NCBI GenBank assembly: GCA_911728455.2
Contig: OU452219.1
Span: 14,350,397 to 14,414,396, forward strand
Length of the DNA stretch: 64,000 bases
Reading direction: 5' to 3'
Source of the DNA: Marthasterias glacialis
Taxonomy: Eukaryota > Echinodermata > Asteroidea > Forcipulatida > Asteriidae
Each line of letters opens with the position of its first letter. Position 1 is the stretch's first letter. Under the pieces are notes generated by a model. That model was not told the origin of the DNA. It saw nothing but the letters and a program-made list of their open reading frames with translations, and did not search any database. Position numbers and translations under genes: made by a program. Below, one piece after another: positions 23,051 to 38,000 of this stretch.

Positions 23051-26000
23051 TATATATTGTTTGTGATAAGTTCCCTGTTATTCTTGCTTCAGCACATATA
23101 TTTGTAAATAGCCCTCCACACTAATGCTAACAATAGAAGCAGCAAGTACCCTGGCGCATGTACTGTACTATAGTGATTGCATTTTGGTGATCGTGTGAGT
23201 GAAGGAAAGTTTGTCCGACATCCCAGCATTTTGAGCAAAAGTGACGCCTTAAGTCTGGAGTGCTGTTAATAATCACATGTCCGTTATTACATAGCCAGTG
23301 TAAAGAAAGGGACTGTCCAGTTTTTTGTTCATATCCACTCCAAGAAATAAAACGTTTGTAAATAAAAACATAACAAGAAAATGATAACACACTCATTTGT
23401 CAACTCATTTCTTTGTACATTTGTTTTTATTTATATATCCCAGTATTCAAAATCGAATCAACACAAAACAATCCATTCATCGATCAATGTAATAACTGTG
23501 GCTGGAAAGGAAATATTTGACAAACTTAATATAGCTTTTTAATAAACATCAACTCTTAAACTTCATCTTGCCATACAACGAATCCAAAGTGACAATCGTG
23601 TGCCGCCATTACTGTGTAGGCGCTATTCCATACATTACGCCCAGGGTTTATTTTTTTAAAACGTCACGTGCATCTTCGCACAATGATGTTGACGCAACTG
23701 TACACAACGCCAGTGTAACCTGTGATGACCTTTGCATCATATAGCAGGGAAAAAAATGCTACAGTACATAATCAGGCATGCAACTTTTCAGCTAATCAGC
23801 TATTTTCCCCGTTTTGGGGTTTCTCAGCTGTGCATTTGAAAAACACAGCACAAAGCCTTGCTGTGCCTGGAACTTTCCTCTCTTCTTTTGGACAAACTTC
23901 AGTTGCGTGTCTGACATATGCCAAAACCCTCAAAGGGATTGGTCTATATAAAAACGTGACTGTACTATGGTTAAGTGCAGCTGTCAAGGGTGTGATATCG
24001 GCTCCATGAATCTGAATAGAATTGGAACCAATGTGTTGTTACAAGGACATTGGTTTTACGCTAATGTTTGGTTCTTACTGAGCCTGAATGCAGAGCAAAC
24101 TGTACTGTCATTCATTTCTGGCTAGTGAGTATTCTTTCAACATGTTGGACTCTTGAGATTCATTTTCAAGATGTCTGGACACCTAGATGCTAAGTCAAGT
24201 GTTAACAATAAACCTTGCTTTTTATAAATGGTTCTGGTAAAACTCAAAATAGTCTTTTTGCTGTTCGAGGAAGTGAAGGGGGATGCGAGCCAAATCATTG
24301 TCATGTACGAAATATCTGTAATTGTTCACCTGCCCTTGATTCATTTCAGAGACTGGAAACATCTTTTGTCATCTCGTGAAAAGGTACAACGTCTTGTGCT
24401 GAAAAATTCACACCTGTTTTCTCATGATTCAATTAAAACTTTTATAAATAATGCTGAATTTTTATTTTGTTTTTTACAAAAAGTGTAACTTGAGAATGTT
24501 CTGTTAATAAGTGCCTTAACACTCAATTTTATTTTGCATTAATTTGTTTTTTTGTTTTTACTATGATTAATAACAGTACTGAAATCAGATGACTCAACTC
24601 ACAGAGTAAGGAGCTTGCTCTATGCTCAACCAATATAAAGTGGGTCTTAAAAAGAAACTGTATTTTAACCCAACCAACCATAAAAATGCAACTGACCCTA
24701 ATGAATATTTTTTCTCCTAAATTACTGTAAAAATACACAAATCAAATTAAAAAAGGTGGTTAAAAGGTGAAAAAACGCCAAAGGGTACATGTGTTTAATA
24801 AAAGATGGAAAAGCCGATGAAAAAATACACATAATACATGTACATGGTAGCTTTGTGTTGTTTTGTGTGGCATTATTTTGCAATAACAACTTGTTAACCC
24901 AAACGTTTAAAGACATGCAACTTGTAATTACTCAACCCCCCCCCCCAAAAAAAAGAGGAAAGTTCCTTAGACAAGAATATTTGTACTGTTTTTTTAGTTC
25001 TTTTGTTATGTCACAAAAAACCAAGAAATAAGAGAAAATTAGCCGATAGAAGTTGCATACTTGGGTTACAGTAGTAATGTACTATCCAATTCATGATTGA
25101 ATAAATGACATTTCTAAGTTTACTTTTGGTGAAATTTCAAGCATATAAAAAAGAGTTTGACCTATTTTAGGACCTGTTACGTCAACCATACATGTATTTT
25201 TGTAGCTTTATAGGTTTCACTGTTGCACCTTTTCTTTTAAACCAAACTGTACACAAGCAGTATCGATACCTTTTCATATGATACGTTTTTTACTGTTATC
25301 AAGCTGTCCAGGGCAGTCAGTGAATGGATCAATTGTAGAGGTAAATTTTCAATGTTGTTAGAGCTACTGAATATGGAAACATCTGTCAACATGTGCCGAG
25401 TAAACGGTAATGATTATAAACTGTACACAAAAATAGTGCAAAATCCGTTTCCTGATAATTTTGTTAACGTATGAAAATCGTGCTTCTTTCTACAACTAGT
25501 TTTCTTGTTCTAAAAGCTTGACTAATTGAAGAGGAAACAAATCTCATAACATGTTCTACCATTGGTCAAGCAGTCTTTAACATCGTACTACTGTACTCTA
25601 GGAATTACTGATGAATTTATGATACAATAAATGACATTCCTAAGCTTCCTTTTTGGTGAAATATGTGGAGTGGGCATTTATCTTTCCGCAGTCGTTTACA
25701 AGCTGATATATTGTTGGTTGTTTTTCAAATAATCTTGAATCAACAAACACACTTTGTCAATATATGACCTAAGCTTGCTCTGACTTCTATCTACTCTGCC
25801 TTGATCACCAAACCAGGTGCAAAAAACAGTGAAAGATTCATACTTAGCTTTGGATACGGGGAGATGAAATGGGGGAAGGGGATAGCGGCAAAAGGGAAGA
25901 TGAAGTTAAACACTGTTATTGCCTCGTGTCAATTCAGACAAATTCTGAATTGCTATTAGTAGATCAACTTTATATATACATATACTTTTTTTTTTCTTCT

Positions 26001-27134
26001 TCAATTATTATAAACCGTTAGTTGTACATATTACAAAAATCCCTGGACTTTAAATAGCTATTCACATCAGATACTTTGTGATTAAGTGTGTAGCCAGTGG
26101 TACAAAGCTATTTTACAAAATGGCACTCACCTCACAGTTTCAAAACATTTTCTAACTTAATTTACATTAAATAGTTGTTGATAATCACAGTTATTTTACA
26201 CAGCATGAACAAAAAGAAAAAATATGGCTTCCCATTATGAGAAGACCAAGGCAATTCACGATAAATTAGGGTCGTTATTTACAAATTTTGAAAGGCTAGG
26301 TACGTGGATGTTGAGCCGAACTAACTGTTTCTTCTTTTACAAAGCTCAATTACTATTAGCAAATGGTCAGATGTGGTTGTAATGTGAATATATCACTATT
26401 ACACACATGCCCCCCAAAATACACCACAGTGTTTCAGATCAAATCATCATATTGTACGAGGTCAAATATTTGTTGATGTTCTTTGCTAAAAGTTTTTCCA
26501 CAGAAACAGAACACTAAGTGCGACGTTCTCTGTGTAATTCCGCTGTAAAGCAATTCATGGGGGCGGCCATTTTGGCTGTATGGAGCATTACAGCTTTCCC
26601 CATTGGTCGACGCAGTAGCTTTGTCCATACAGGCGTGTCGTACAAGATAAGCAATTTTCAGATTTTAATTCTTTTGGTTTTCTTAAAAAATAAAGATTGA
26701 GCACCAATATTTTGAGCCATTACATGATCAAATCCATTTTGGTGATTGAGAAGGGGAGAAGAAAATATTCCAAGCAGCCAATGTTTTGTATATACAGCAC
26801 ACACAGATCCTTGTCATTTGATTGATGGAACACGCATCACGTGTCATACTTTGTTTTGCCATTTATTTACTGCCATGACATAAGTGTGTCCTACAAGGAT
26901 TAATTTTTGGACGGTGTGCATTGATTTTGATGCTTAATTGGCAGTATTGTTCCCAAAATAGTCGTTCCCGCCCATTCGTCCAAATGAGGCAAGGTTGTGT
27001 CACAGCAGACAAAGGGGGGGGGGAGGGTGTGGAATTTTCAGAGCATGGGGGGACGAGTTTCTGTGTCTATTTTGTTTTTATTGTGAACAACAAATTCAAA
27101 TGACAAGGATCTATATATGATGTATATAAAACCA

Positions 27135-27288
27135 ATATTGAATGCACTATTTGTGCATTGTCGCAGAATATAATCGCTCAGTGAAATTTGGCTTTTCCCA
27201 TTCCACTCGGCTTGTCCTCGTGACATGGAATAGTCTAGATTTCACCTCGTGGTTACATTCTGCGACAATGCACTCATGCATTCAATAT
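27135..27288. mobile_element. Palindromic MITE, about 154 bp
   Basis: ATATTGAATGCA and TGCATTCAATAT are the ends; GTGCATTGTCGCAGAAT and its complement continue the stem. Confidence 0.75.
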
Positions 27289-29469
27289 TTGTAAATTAAA
27301 TCAACATATAGAGTTTAGATTGATTTGTTTTTCTTTACAGCTTGAACATACTTTTTCAACAGGACTACTCTCGGCCCATTAAATATAATTAATATCTGAT
27401 AATCTGAAATTGTATTTTAAGGAAAACAAAAATCAATAATAAAAAAATAATTAAACAAGATTACTACATATTAGCTTGTCAAATTTTATCTTAATAAATA
27501 ACAAAAAATATAATCGTTATACTTTAAAATTAGACGGCAGTTCTTTCATAAGCATATAGCAGATAACTATTTCAAATCAAAAGCAGCACACAAACTAAAC
27601 CAGCATAAACATGTGTCTTTGAGATTAAAACTTAAACCAAGTAAATCGTTCCCCCAAATGTGCTTTCTACCCGTTTTGGCATCGTTGCCCTCCAACATGT
27701 GTATAATTTTTGTCTTATACAAAGATTTTAAGATGATGTGTACATCATATAAAACTTGGAAGCTTAGTTAATAGTTAATATTCTTCACCCTAAACAGATT
27801 TCTCTAGTTACAGTGAAAACAAACCATAAATAGGAAGAAGGTTCGGAAGGCATAATTCAACTGCCAACTTTCTGAGCCTGGTTGTTATTAAATTTATGTC
27901 CTTCAAGCATGGTGTTCTTTCGCAAACTGGTTTGTTTTTTGGGTTCCTTGTTCCATGACAGAAAATTTGTTTAAAGGAAGTGTTGTGGTTACAAAAATAG
28001 CCGAGTGATTATTTTTTCATCTCGTTTTACCATAATCTTTCAACTCCATCACAAACCAAAGGTAGGTTTTCTTGAATTTAAAAATAAAATATTCCAATAA
28101 CTGCCTTTTTGATGACACACTGGATCAATGGCTGCCCTCCCCAGCCTCTGGATCCACCCCCAACAGAACCAAATCAAGCTTATTTGGCAAGGGGCCAGAC
28201 ATACAAAAGCCACGCGCAAACCACTAGTTTGGGTGTGGCGTTTCTACACATCAAGGATTTGAATAGAGTCGTGAAAGTTTACAATGAAAACATTTTTGAT
28301 CGAACCTAAGAGTTATGATTGAAAGACTATCTGAATAAATCTTCCTTCAATAACAGAAGTCGTCCAAAATTTGATGTCAAATGACAACTGTTCTGCGTCC
28401 GTTTACTTTCTTGTTGCTGTCCATAACTTTTCTTTAACTTGTGTCTTTTAGGAGAAGTTTTCCTTGTTTTATATTAATTTCTACAATCTTCCACACAAGC
28501 ATATAATGAGAGAAAAAAAATAATATGAATTGCACCTCATTGATTTAGCTAATTAGTGTACGCATAAAGTATACACTCTCAATTTACAAAAACATACAAA
28601 TGTCATTTTGAATCGAACAACGGTAACCAACATTTCTCCTCATTTTAAACCTTCCTGAAACCCCGGCTCTGGCTTACGCTCTGACTTAGGCTTCCACATC
28701 AATTTTGCAATCAGTCCTCAAAATGGGGCTTCAGAAAGGAAGAGCAAATGTTGGAGCCAAAGAAGCCAAGGCCGAGGCTTCCAGAGGCCCTTAGAAGAGT
28801 GCAAGTTTTAAACATCTTTGTAAAATTGGCAAATGTCACCCTTGGTGATGCAGGTGTTTACCTCCCTCCTCCTCAGGCAAAATTAATCCAAATGCCTCCC
28901 TCTCTGGATTCCCCCACCCTCCCCCGGTCACCACACCTACCCTGTATCTATTGTCAATACTGTTTATAAACAATATTCAGTGGGATGTAGAAATACTGTA
29001 GGCACCTGACTAAAACAGTCCTTTTGTATGTCAGTTCTTGTGACCAACATGGACAAGTTACAAAATAACAAAAAGCATTTTTAAACATGGCTGTTTTTTC
29101 ATTACACAATCGTTGTTTTACATCTTGTAAAAAAAGATACTCTGTGATGAATCCGTTGGTCTCCTTATTGGAAATCGTTAATTAGCATCTCAAAGCATTG
29201 TTTTCCCTTCCTCAAAAAGTTTGTACAAAAATCTCAACATTTCTAGACGCAGACGTGCTCACTGAGCAAACAGTAACTTTAACGACTTACAATTTGCACA
29301 TCACAGAAAAGAGCATACATGTAACTCCTACTTCAATCTCACTCATTTTGAACAAGTATAACTATCAAAGTCTGTATTTATAGGGATTATGCAAAAGTGT
29401 TGTCAATCTTTGAGAAAACAAGTGAATGATTTTGTAAGTTTTTTTTATTACAACCTTTAGCCATGTTTG

Positions 29470-30045
29470 CATAACAGAACATAGCACTCATTTGCATTGT
29501 CCAATGTTTTCAGAGCCACGGTACGCGCAAATTTAGTTTTAAAAATGCAGAGTTTTGTATAAAATCAAAAGTATCTCAAGTTCACTAGAAGCAAATTCTA
29601 TGGATCATGGACTTTTTTATAAGGAAAATGTCAACTCTTTTAATTCATAACTGTAAGTTATTTGTCATTGGGGAACAAGTTGCCCTTTTTATTTAAACAA
29701 GTTTACTTTCCTTTTAAGGCCTATGCAAGTGAGTGACAAAAACCAACCAATTGTCATGATTCACGCAGCTTGAATTAGCCCATGTACTACACATCGCAGG
29801 TTTATGGATCAAACGGCTTCTTGAAGCTGAATACTTTCTCCTTCCATGATTGTAACATGACTGATGATTGGTTAATCATAACCAGCTGCCATTTGACAGG
29901 ACAGCAAGCCATATCCAATGGAAAAGACTGTGCCATAGCATGTGTTAGAGGTCAGAATATGCATTAATGTAGTGTGTGTACAACGTGCACACACACAGCG
30001 CTTCATTATTTGGGCACGTCTCATGCACCATGTTCCGTTATGGTC
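29470..30045. repeat. Dispersed repeat, copy 1
   Basis: Colinear with 56646-57700 over its whole length: shared blocks include GCAAATTCTATRGATCATG, TTTGTCATTGGGGAACAAGT and TGTTAGAGGTCAGAATATGC. This copy lacks the two insertions seen in the other. Confidence 0.8.
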
Positions 30046-31938
30046 ATCACTTTGAGATTGTCTATTAACCCTTACTCCCTTGGCCTTTTTGCCTACATGT
30101 GACCTCTAACCTCCAATGTCCTCGTCTCCTGTGTCACTCCACACCAAATTGTTTGGACTAAGATAAGATTGGAACGCCAGACCCAATGATAAACAACTTT
30201 TATTTGGGCCTAAGGCCCTTAGTCCTTCTGAATCCTTCACTTCTTGAATATAGAAGGATTTTGGACTGTAAGGGTTAGCCAAGGGAATATTCCAGGGTGA
30301 GTGGTATGCGTACTTCACATTCAGTGAGGTTTCAGGTACTCATTTGGAAATTGTGATATTAGATTTTGAAAAAATGTTGCACCATGTCTTAAACAATGAT
30401 GATTTTCCTACTTTAAAATGTTACCAAATCGGAAAAAAAAATTCTCCTTTCAACAAGCCCACTTTCAAAACATTCAAAGCTCTTTACTGTATGAACTAAT
30501 ACGATGTTTAAATTCACAGATATAAAAAAAAACAGTGCATAATGTTTTTATATCCACCATTGAAGATCAACTTCAAAATGGCGCCTCACAGTACTCTAAC
30601 ATACAGATTAATCCTAGGTACAAAAAAATGCAAATTTTACAAATCGTTTTTATTGTTTGTAATGACTACAATCTCTTGCCAATGTTCAAAACTTGTGACT
30701 ACATATCAAACGTTGATTTTGAAATGTATTATTTCAAATACAATTCTTTCTTTTTTTTCTATATATGTACAAGATCATCAGTGAGCAGGACTTGTGGGTT
30801 CTACTTCTGAGTCTGTTGATTGAGTCTCCAAAGTTACAAAACTTGAGAAAATTGTACCATCCTCCAAATCACAATGCTGTCTTTCCACATATACTGTTAT
30901 GAGGTAGCCTTGTTGACTTGTTTTTCTTCTGGGATTGTCACAGTGTTTGACATATGAAGGGAAGTCAGATTCGTCTTAACTAGACTAGAAAAGATAAGTC
31001 CCGGCAACTTAAAACATTGTGGCAAATGAAGGGCTCTTACAGATGATGTTACATTACAAAATGTGCTCCTGGATGGGTGGTTTCATTGAGTCACCCAAAT
31101 AACTGATTAGATGGAAAGCCGATTTAAAAAAGAAATTTGAGGTAAACCTCAAAAACAAGTCTGCTGCATAAATACTTAGCACACAAAACCCATCTGTCAT
31201 TTGACTCACCTTCAAATTTCTCTTGATATGCTACTGTCCATGCTAATCTATACAAAAACACATTTTTAAAGTGTTTTGTTTTTAAACCTTGTTGTACTTC
31301 AAATGCAAATGAGAATTGCGGAGCAAACTTTGACATCTTAAATTCGCCACGTGCTCTTCACCTCGGTTTTAAGTGCATTCAGTTTTGCACGATCGAATCT
31401 TCCTTTTTTGGATGCCAGGACTGAGTGTATTGACCCCACACTATAAACACAATCACTTTATATGACCATTATTTTGACGGTACTCAACTCCCAGCTGTCT
31501 GTTTAAAGGTTACACGTCTGCTCGTTAAAACGCGGGTTTCTGAAACACTTTCAAGAGGATTGAAGCAGTGGTCAGAGCTCTTTGTGGTTGCAGACAACCT
31601 GGCAGAGGGGTGTGCGGCCTTGCAACCACATTGTGACACAATCTGTTGTAGGTCCATATCATTCAAAATCAGAGACGTCAACACAGCATCGGTGGAGCAC
31701 TTTGACAAGTTTTTTGGAGGGCAATGTGCAACAAGCAAGCCTGTCTCATATTATTCGTTAAGGAAAATGTTCACATGTCTTGGTGGAAAGTGGGGGAGGG
31801 GAAATAGCTATGGGTGGTTCCGCTGCCCATGCATCATTACAAAAACCCAGCAGTTCCACTCTTAGGCATGTTAAGTCAAGACACCCGGTAGTTTCAAACT
31901 TGTGGTTGTGAGATTGGACAGTTCAGCAACCAAGTTTT

Positions 31939-32085
31939 TCAGAGTCCGCATACCGGGGGATTGACAAAACCAAAGATGTTGAGCTCTACCAAGATGGAGA
32001 GAGTGAGGAAGACGGCGTAGAAACAAAACAGCATCACTCCCAGTCGCTTTGTTAACCTCCACTTGTGGCAATGTATTGTAATTAC
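31939..32085 (-). CDS. NCKX terminal exon
   Basis: Acceptor TTCTTCAG. Encodes [39 protein letters not shown] and FVNPPVCGL, then TGA. Last membrane helix and the conserved FVN-P short tail. The 3' UTR runs leftwards from 31938; I could not place its end. Confidence 0.93.
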   Translation of the reverse strand, partial: VITIHCHKWRLTKRLGVMLFCFYAVFLTLSILVELNIFGFVNPPVCGL

Positions 32086-35000
32086 CTGAAGAAGGAAATG
32101 TTGAAAAAGATAACTGAGACTGTAAGAAAATCACTCTTAACAATTTTTGTTTCCTTCTCAATTGTTTTGACCAACCCACCAACCCTGAATTTTGATTTGT
32201 AATTATTGACTAACTATCCAATATACCCTAGACACTGAAGAACAAAGTGATGCCTCAAATGAAGCAAATATTTTATATCAATGCACTCCAAGCTCAAGGC
32301 TGTCAATGACCTCTCTTGGCTTACATTATGCAACTTTGTAGTTGAAACAGAAGAGGATATTGCCAAGCACACAAACTTTAAATTATTATTTTTTTCGACC
32401 ATTTCAATTGAAAACTTAATTTCAATTTTCAACTTCTCTCTTTTATTATTTTCCAACTTCCCCATCTGCACAATGGTATTGACCGCACAATGGTATTGGA
32501 CCTTGTTTGTGGCAGTGCTGTGTGCTGAGTATGTGTATGTACAGCGCGGGGCCTATGAGAATGCATTTTATAATGGGAAATTCAGGAATACAATTTTGTG
32601 CACGACAAATTCATAAGTTTTACTGGGCAATGTCCAAACTAAGGAATGTTATGCCCCTGGCATTTTGAAATATGCCCCCTTTTGTCTCAGTTTTACCAAA
32701 CACCAAGAATCATCTTTAAAGATGAGCTTGCATCGGTACCATAGTGATTTACGCTAGGACATACTTTGCATAGGCAATAATACTCTGTGCAAGCCCCAGC
32801 TACCTCTTTAAACATTTTAGGGAACTTGGGTTTCCACGTTACACTGCTGAAGGAAACAAAATCGCGCACTTTAACAGCTGCCCAACTTTCAATTACGCTT
32901 GAGGCTATTGAGACTGAATCATCCCCATTAGGCGCTCGGTCCATTAAGGGCCGGTTCGGCAACTGTCAAACAGTTGCCCCAAACGATTCATTTACATAGC
33001 TTCAACCGTTTTAGTTTCGGCAAGCAATCGTTTCTCGGGGATTAAAGACAGTCTTTTGAGGCTTAACCTTTGGTGACAGACAAAAGAAGAGAGACTTGAC
33101 TGTGGTTTACACCTAACAAAGGAGTTGTCACACACCAGGCTATCACCAACACTTCGGCCACTAATCCTGCACTAATCCTAACTAATCCTCCACAGCCGGG
33201 AATGCTGGTAACAATGGATTTGTTTTCACTAGCTGCACTACAGGTTGTAGCTTTTTCTTCCCATTCACGAATGAACTGAGTTTTTTGGCCAAAACGGCTT
33301 GAACATCTTGCTTTCCAACGCCAGTTCATTAAGTTCTGGATTTAATATCCATATACATCAATATTTGAATTATTGGCGAAACAATGGTATACAGTGTACA
33401 TTGAGTCTTGGTTTAGCAAGGTACAGGGGCAGAAAATCAAAGGGGTTTTATACTTGTCTGCAGTAGTGCCATTTCTTTAGTTCCTATTTTTAAAGAATGG
33501 TTTAGGGTTATTTAACAGAATACTTGTATATTATTTTAGAAGAATAAAATTGAATCGAGTTCTCCACACTTTTTTTCTAAGCACGCCCAACAAACTGTGG
33601 GCGCGTTTTTGTGTGCGCGGCCGACATGGAACGACACGATCGCCTGCTCCACAAGTTCAAGACAACCTGAGGAAGGAGAGAGACCATCCTTCAAACAAAA
33701 CAAAACGGCTCTTTTCAGAGCCACACAAAAAAGAGATTTAACCTTGTGCGTCTGAATAAATAAAAGATGAATTTACCAAAAACTGAGGTCGTCTTGGTCT
33801 CGAACGTTCAAATCCATATATATGTACACACCTGACACGGTGTACACACGCACTTGGTATTGCCAACGCCTGGCAAAGCCAAACAAGCAAGTACATGACC
33901 GCGCCAAGTAGGTGCCAAGTAGGCCTACAAGACGTAAACAGGTTTGCTACGATCTCAGGTTATACTTCATCGTTTTTTATGATTAAAAGTATTATATGTA
34001 GTAACTTTTGGCTAGCATTTTAGGTATAACAAAAAAAGAGGGCAGTAATAAAGTGTTTGGACGTTTAGTTTTGAAATTCATAATCATAGTCAGACATGAA
34101 CAACTGCAGCCACAATCCCAACACAATGGAAAGTAATCCGATTATATCCCTTTTGTTCGGACTCCAGAGGATCAGATAAGCTCAGCGCACTGATGCGTTG
34201 CAAATACTATCCTCCCAACCGTTTCCCAAATGCTACTGAATCGTTTCTTACTTCAATCGTTTGTCAACCGTTTGACGGTTGCCGAACCGGCCCTAAATGG
34301 ACCGCGCGCCTTAGCTATTACTGGACTGAAGACTTTTCTTAGCGCTAATGCATTACAATCCTCATAGGCACCTTTCTTCTTCAATTGCTACCTTGCACGT
34401 CGTACCTGAGAGTATTTACTCATTAGGGGATTGGTCATTTGCATGTGCTGGACCTTCACTCGGGAATGAATTGCCACAAGACTCACTTGTTTGGATTAGC
34501 TTTCATGTAACTCCAGAATTGTTCTATTTATCTTGTCTTCTGTGATGCAATTTATCATTTTATTTGTATTTGAATGCCATTTTTGCTAATGTGTTACATT
34601 TTCTGCACCTTGAGCATCTATGTAAGATGGAATGGCCCACTAGAAATACTTGTTGTTCCTATAGTTTTCAGCAAAAATAAATTCAGTTTCATTAACATTC
34701 ATTCAAATTCACACATGTTTCCCTAATTCGTTCAAACTAGGGTTTCTTTTTAGTTACTTATAGCATTTTATGTTGTTTTGGTGCACACATGATTTCGCTC
34801 TTCTCATTCAGGTTTGGTTCTAGTCATTCTATTTCATTTACAGACATTCAAGACTACATTTTCAACATCATTCAGTTGAATTTCTACTGCCTATTTACAC
34901 TTGATGAAATTGAATAGTTGACCATCCTCTTGCTGCTGGCTTTTGCGAAATTGAATGATCTGTGCTACATAGTGAATTTGAATGATCTTATTTGACCAGT

Positions 35001-38000
35001 GAATGCTAAGCTGTTGAAGTTGAATTTGTCCTTTTGAATGTTGAATGCTGATGCAATGGAGCTTTCATTTTTAAACGAACTTGAATGAGCCAAGTGTCAA
35101 ATTGAATGAATATTTGATGAAATTGAGAGCTGGGTGGTACCCATACTTACAGTGAGTGCTACAGTTGCAAAGAGAAAGACTACAGAGTACAGAAGACCAC
35201 GACTGTTAATTTTCACCTGTAGAAAAATAAAGTAAAGACAAAAAATATCAGATCATTCAAAATGACTTTATGATCATGCCTTTCTGTAGTTTCATTCACC
35301 CTCACCACACAACCAGACATTGCTGATTTCACTGATTCTTTAACACAACACTTCAGTGAAAATATCTGGGAAAAAATAGCATGTTGTATCAACCTAGTTT
35401 GACAGCCTGGGAACTAACAAAATACCTTTATCATGGGCCATCCATCTTGTTTTATCTTACTCAAGCCAGTGTAACCAAAGCGAGGCTGGAAGGGCTAATC
35501 ATCTGGACAATTTTTTGGTCTAGACTTGAATCAGTTTGCATTATCAATATTGCACACGGGGGACATGACCAAGATGGTGTCAGAACGATAAAGGTCTATT
35601 CAGCACAGGAATTTCACTATGACTGTTTTGGTTATAAAAGTGAAGGTACATATTGGTTTTTGGAAGAGTAAATTCATTCCACTCTTCCAGTTTCAATAAA
35701 CACACCACCCAACCAAATTTAAACTGTGAAAATTTCATCACATTAAATGGTATCATCTTTTGTGTGAAAACACTGAAAATTGGTTTCTCTTCAGATGTCA
35801 GGGATTTTGTGCCTGTCAGGTGTGTTTTGGTTGCAGAAATGAAAAGAAGCAGCGGTGATTTGTCGAATGCTATTTCACCGACTTTGACAGTATTTCAGCT
35901 GGAAATATTTGTGAACTTGTGAACTTGAGCATTCTCCTGGAAACACCTCTTTGGTCTCTCGGAAGGGCTAAAATTCAATTCCAACATGCTAATATTCTCT
36001 TCATCATGTGACACCAAATCTGGTTCCTACATATTCCAGCGTATTAAATTTTTGTGCACATCCAATGAGTTAGTAAACAGAACAAACCACTGGATAGACC
36101 TCTTTGAAAAAACAAAATCAATAGTTCACGACGAAGTGTGATCAATAAAAATGTTGAAAATCAATTAAATCGTTGACATGATCTGAGGTTTGTATTGTTA
36201 TCTAAACAAAGTGATTAACCTTACAGACCAGCCTTTTGTATTGAGAGCAATCTTGGTGGTGTAGCAATGATACCAATAACCATATTCACACTTGGCATTA
36301 TCAGACGACCATAAAAAATGCATTGTGCTAGTTCAGCCATAGGAAACGCATTGAGCTAGTTCAGCCATAGGAAACGCATTGAGCTAGTTCAGCCATAGGA
36401 AACGCATTGAGCTAGTTCAGCCATAGGAAACGCATTGAGCTAGTTCAGCCATAGGAAACGCATTGTGCTAGTTCAGCCATAGGAAACGCATTGTGCTAGT
36501 TCAGTCATAGGAAACGCATTGAGCTAGTTCAGCCATAGGAAACGCATTGAGCTAGTTCAGCCATAGGAAATGCATTGAGCTAGTTCAGCCATAGGAAACG
36601 CATTAAGCTAGTTCAGCCATAGGAAACGCATTAAGCTAGTTCAGCCATAGGAAACGCATTGAGCTAGTTCAGCCATAGGAAACGCATTGTGCTAGTTCAG
36701 CCATAGGAAACGCATTAAGCTAGTTCAGCCATAGGAAACGCATTGTGCTAGTTCAGCCATAGGAAACGCATTGAGCTAGTTCAGCCATAGGAAACGCATT
36801 GAGCTAGTTCAGCCATAGGAAACGCATTGAGCTAGTTCAGCCATAGGAAACGCATTGAGCTAGTTCAGCCATAGGAAACGCATTAAGCTAGTTCAGCCAT
36901 AGGAAACGCATTAAGCTAGTTCAGCCATAGGAAACGCATTGAGCTAGTTCAGCCATAGGAAACGCATTGAGCTAGTTCAGCCATAGGAAACGCATTAAGC
37001 TAGTTCAGCCATAGGAAACGCATTGTGCTAGTTCAGCCATAGGAAACGCATTAAGCTAGTTCAGCCATAGGAAACGCATTAAGCTAGTTCAGCCATAGGA
37101 AACGCATTGTGCTAGTTCAGCCATAGGAAACGCATTGAGCTAGTTCAGCCATAGGAAACGCATTGATCTAGTTCAGCCATAGGAAATGCATTGAGCTAGT
37201 TCAGCCATAGGAAACGCATTAAGCTAGTTCAGCCATAGGAAACGCATTAAGCTAGTTCAGCCATAGGAAACGCATTGAGCTAGTTCAGCCATAGGAAACG
37301 CATTGTGCTAGTTCAGCCATAGGAAACGCATTGTGCTAGTTCAGTCATAGGAAACGCATTGAGCTAGTTCAGCCATAGGAAACGCATTAAGCTAGTTCAG
37401 TCATAGGAAACGCATTGTGCTAGTTCAGCCATAGGAAACGCATTGAGCTAGTTCAGCCATAGGAAACGCATTGAGCTAGTTCAGCCATAGGAAACGCATT
37501 GAGCTAGTTCAGCCATAGGAAACGCATTGAGCTAGTTCAGCCATAGGAAACGCAGTAAGCTAGTTCAGCCATAGGAAACGCATTAAGCTAGTTCAGCCAT
37601 AGGAAACGCATTGAGCTAGTTCAGCCATAGGAAACGCATTGTGCTAGTTCGGCCATAGGAAACGCATTAAGCTAGTTCAGCCATAGGAAACGCATTGAGC
37701 TAGTTCAGCCATAGGAAACGCATTGAGCTAGTTCAGCCATAGGAAACGCATTGAGCTAGTTCAGCCATAGGAAACGCATTGAGCTAGTTCAGCCATAGGA
37801 AACGCATTAAGCTAGTTCAGCCATAGGAAACGCATTAAGCTAGTTCAGCCATAGGAAACGCATTGAGCTAGTTCAGCCATAGGAAACGCATTGTGCTAGT
37901 TCAGCCATAGGAAACGCATTGTGCTAGTTCAGTCATAGGAAACGCATTGAGCTAGTTCAGCCATAGGAAACGCATTAAGCTAGTTCAGCCATAGGAAACG

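Larger units (their letters stand above)
22599..31938. other. Gene-free interval between convergent RBBP9 and exchanger genes
   Basis: Contains the 3' ends of both genes, whose limits I cannot place, SINE remnants, one palindrome (27135-27288), a dispersed repeat copy (29470-30045) and long AT-rich stretches. Frames at 23722 and 28748 look like chance. No exon of a third gene is apparent on either strand. Confidence 0.5.

Noticed and set aside
23722..24009. 95-codon + frame
   Set aside because: No recognisable domain, codon pattern or splice context; overlaps an opposite frame of similar quality.
31560..31865. 101-codon + frame near the exchanger 3' end
   Set aside because: Antisense to the likely 3' UTR of the exchanger, without recognisable homology or an intact neighbour exon.
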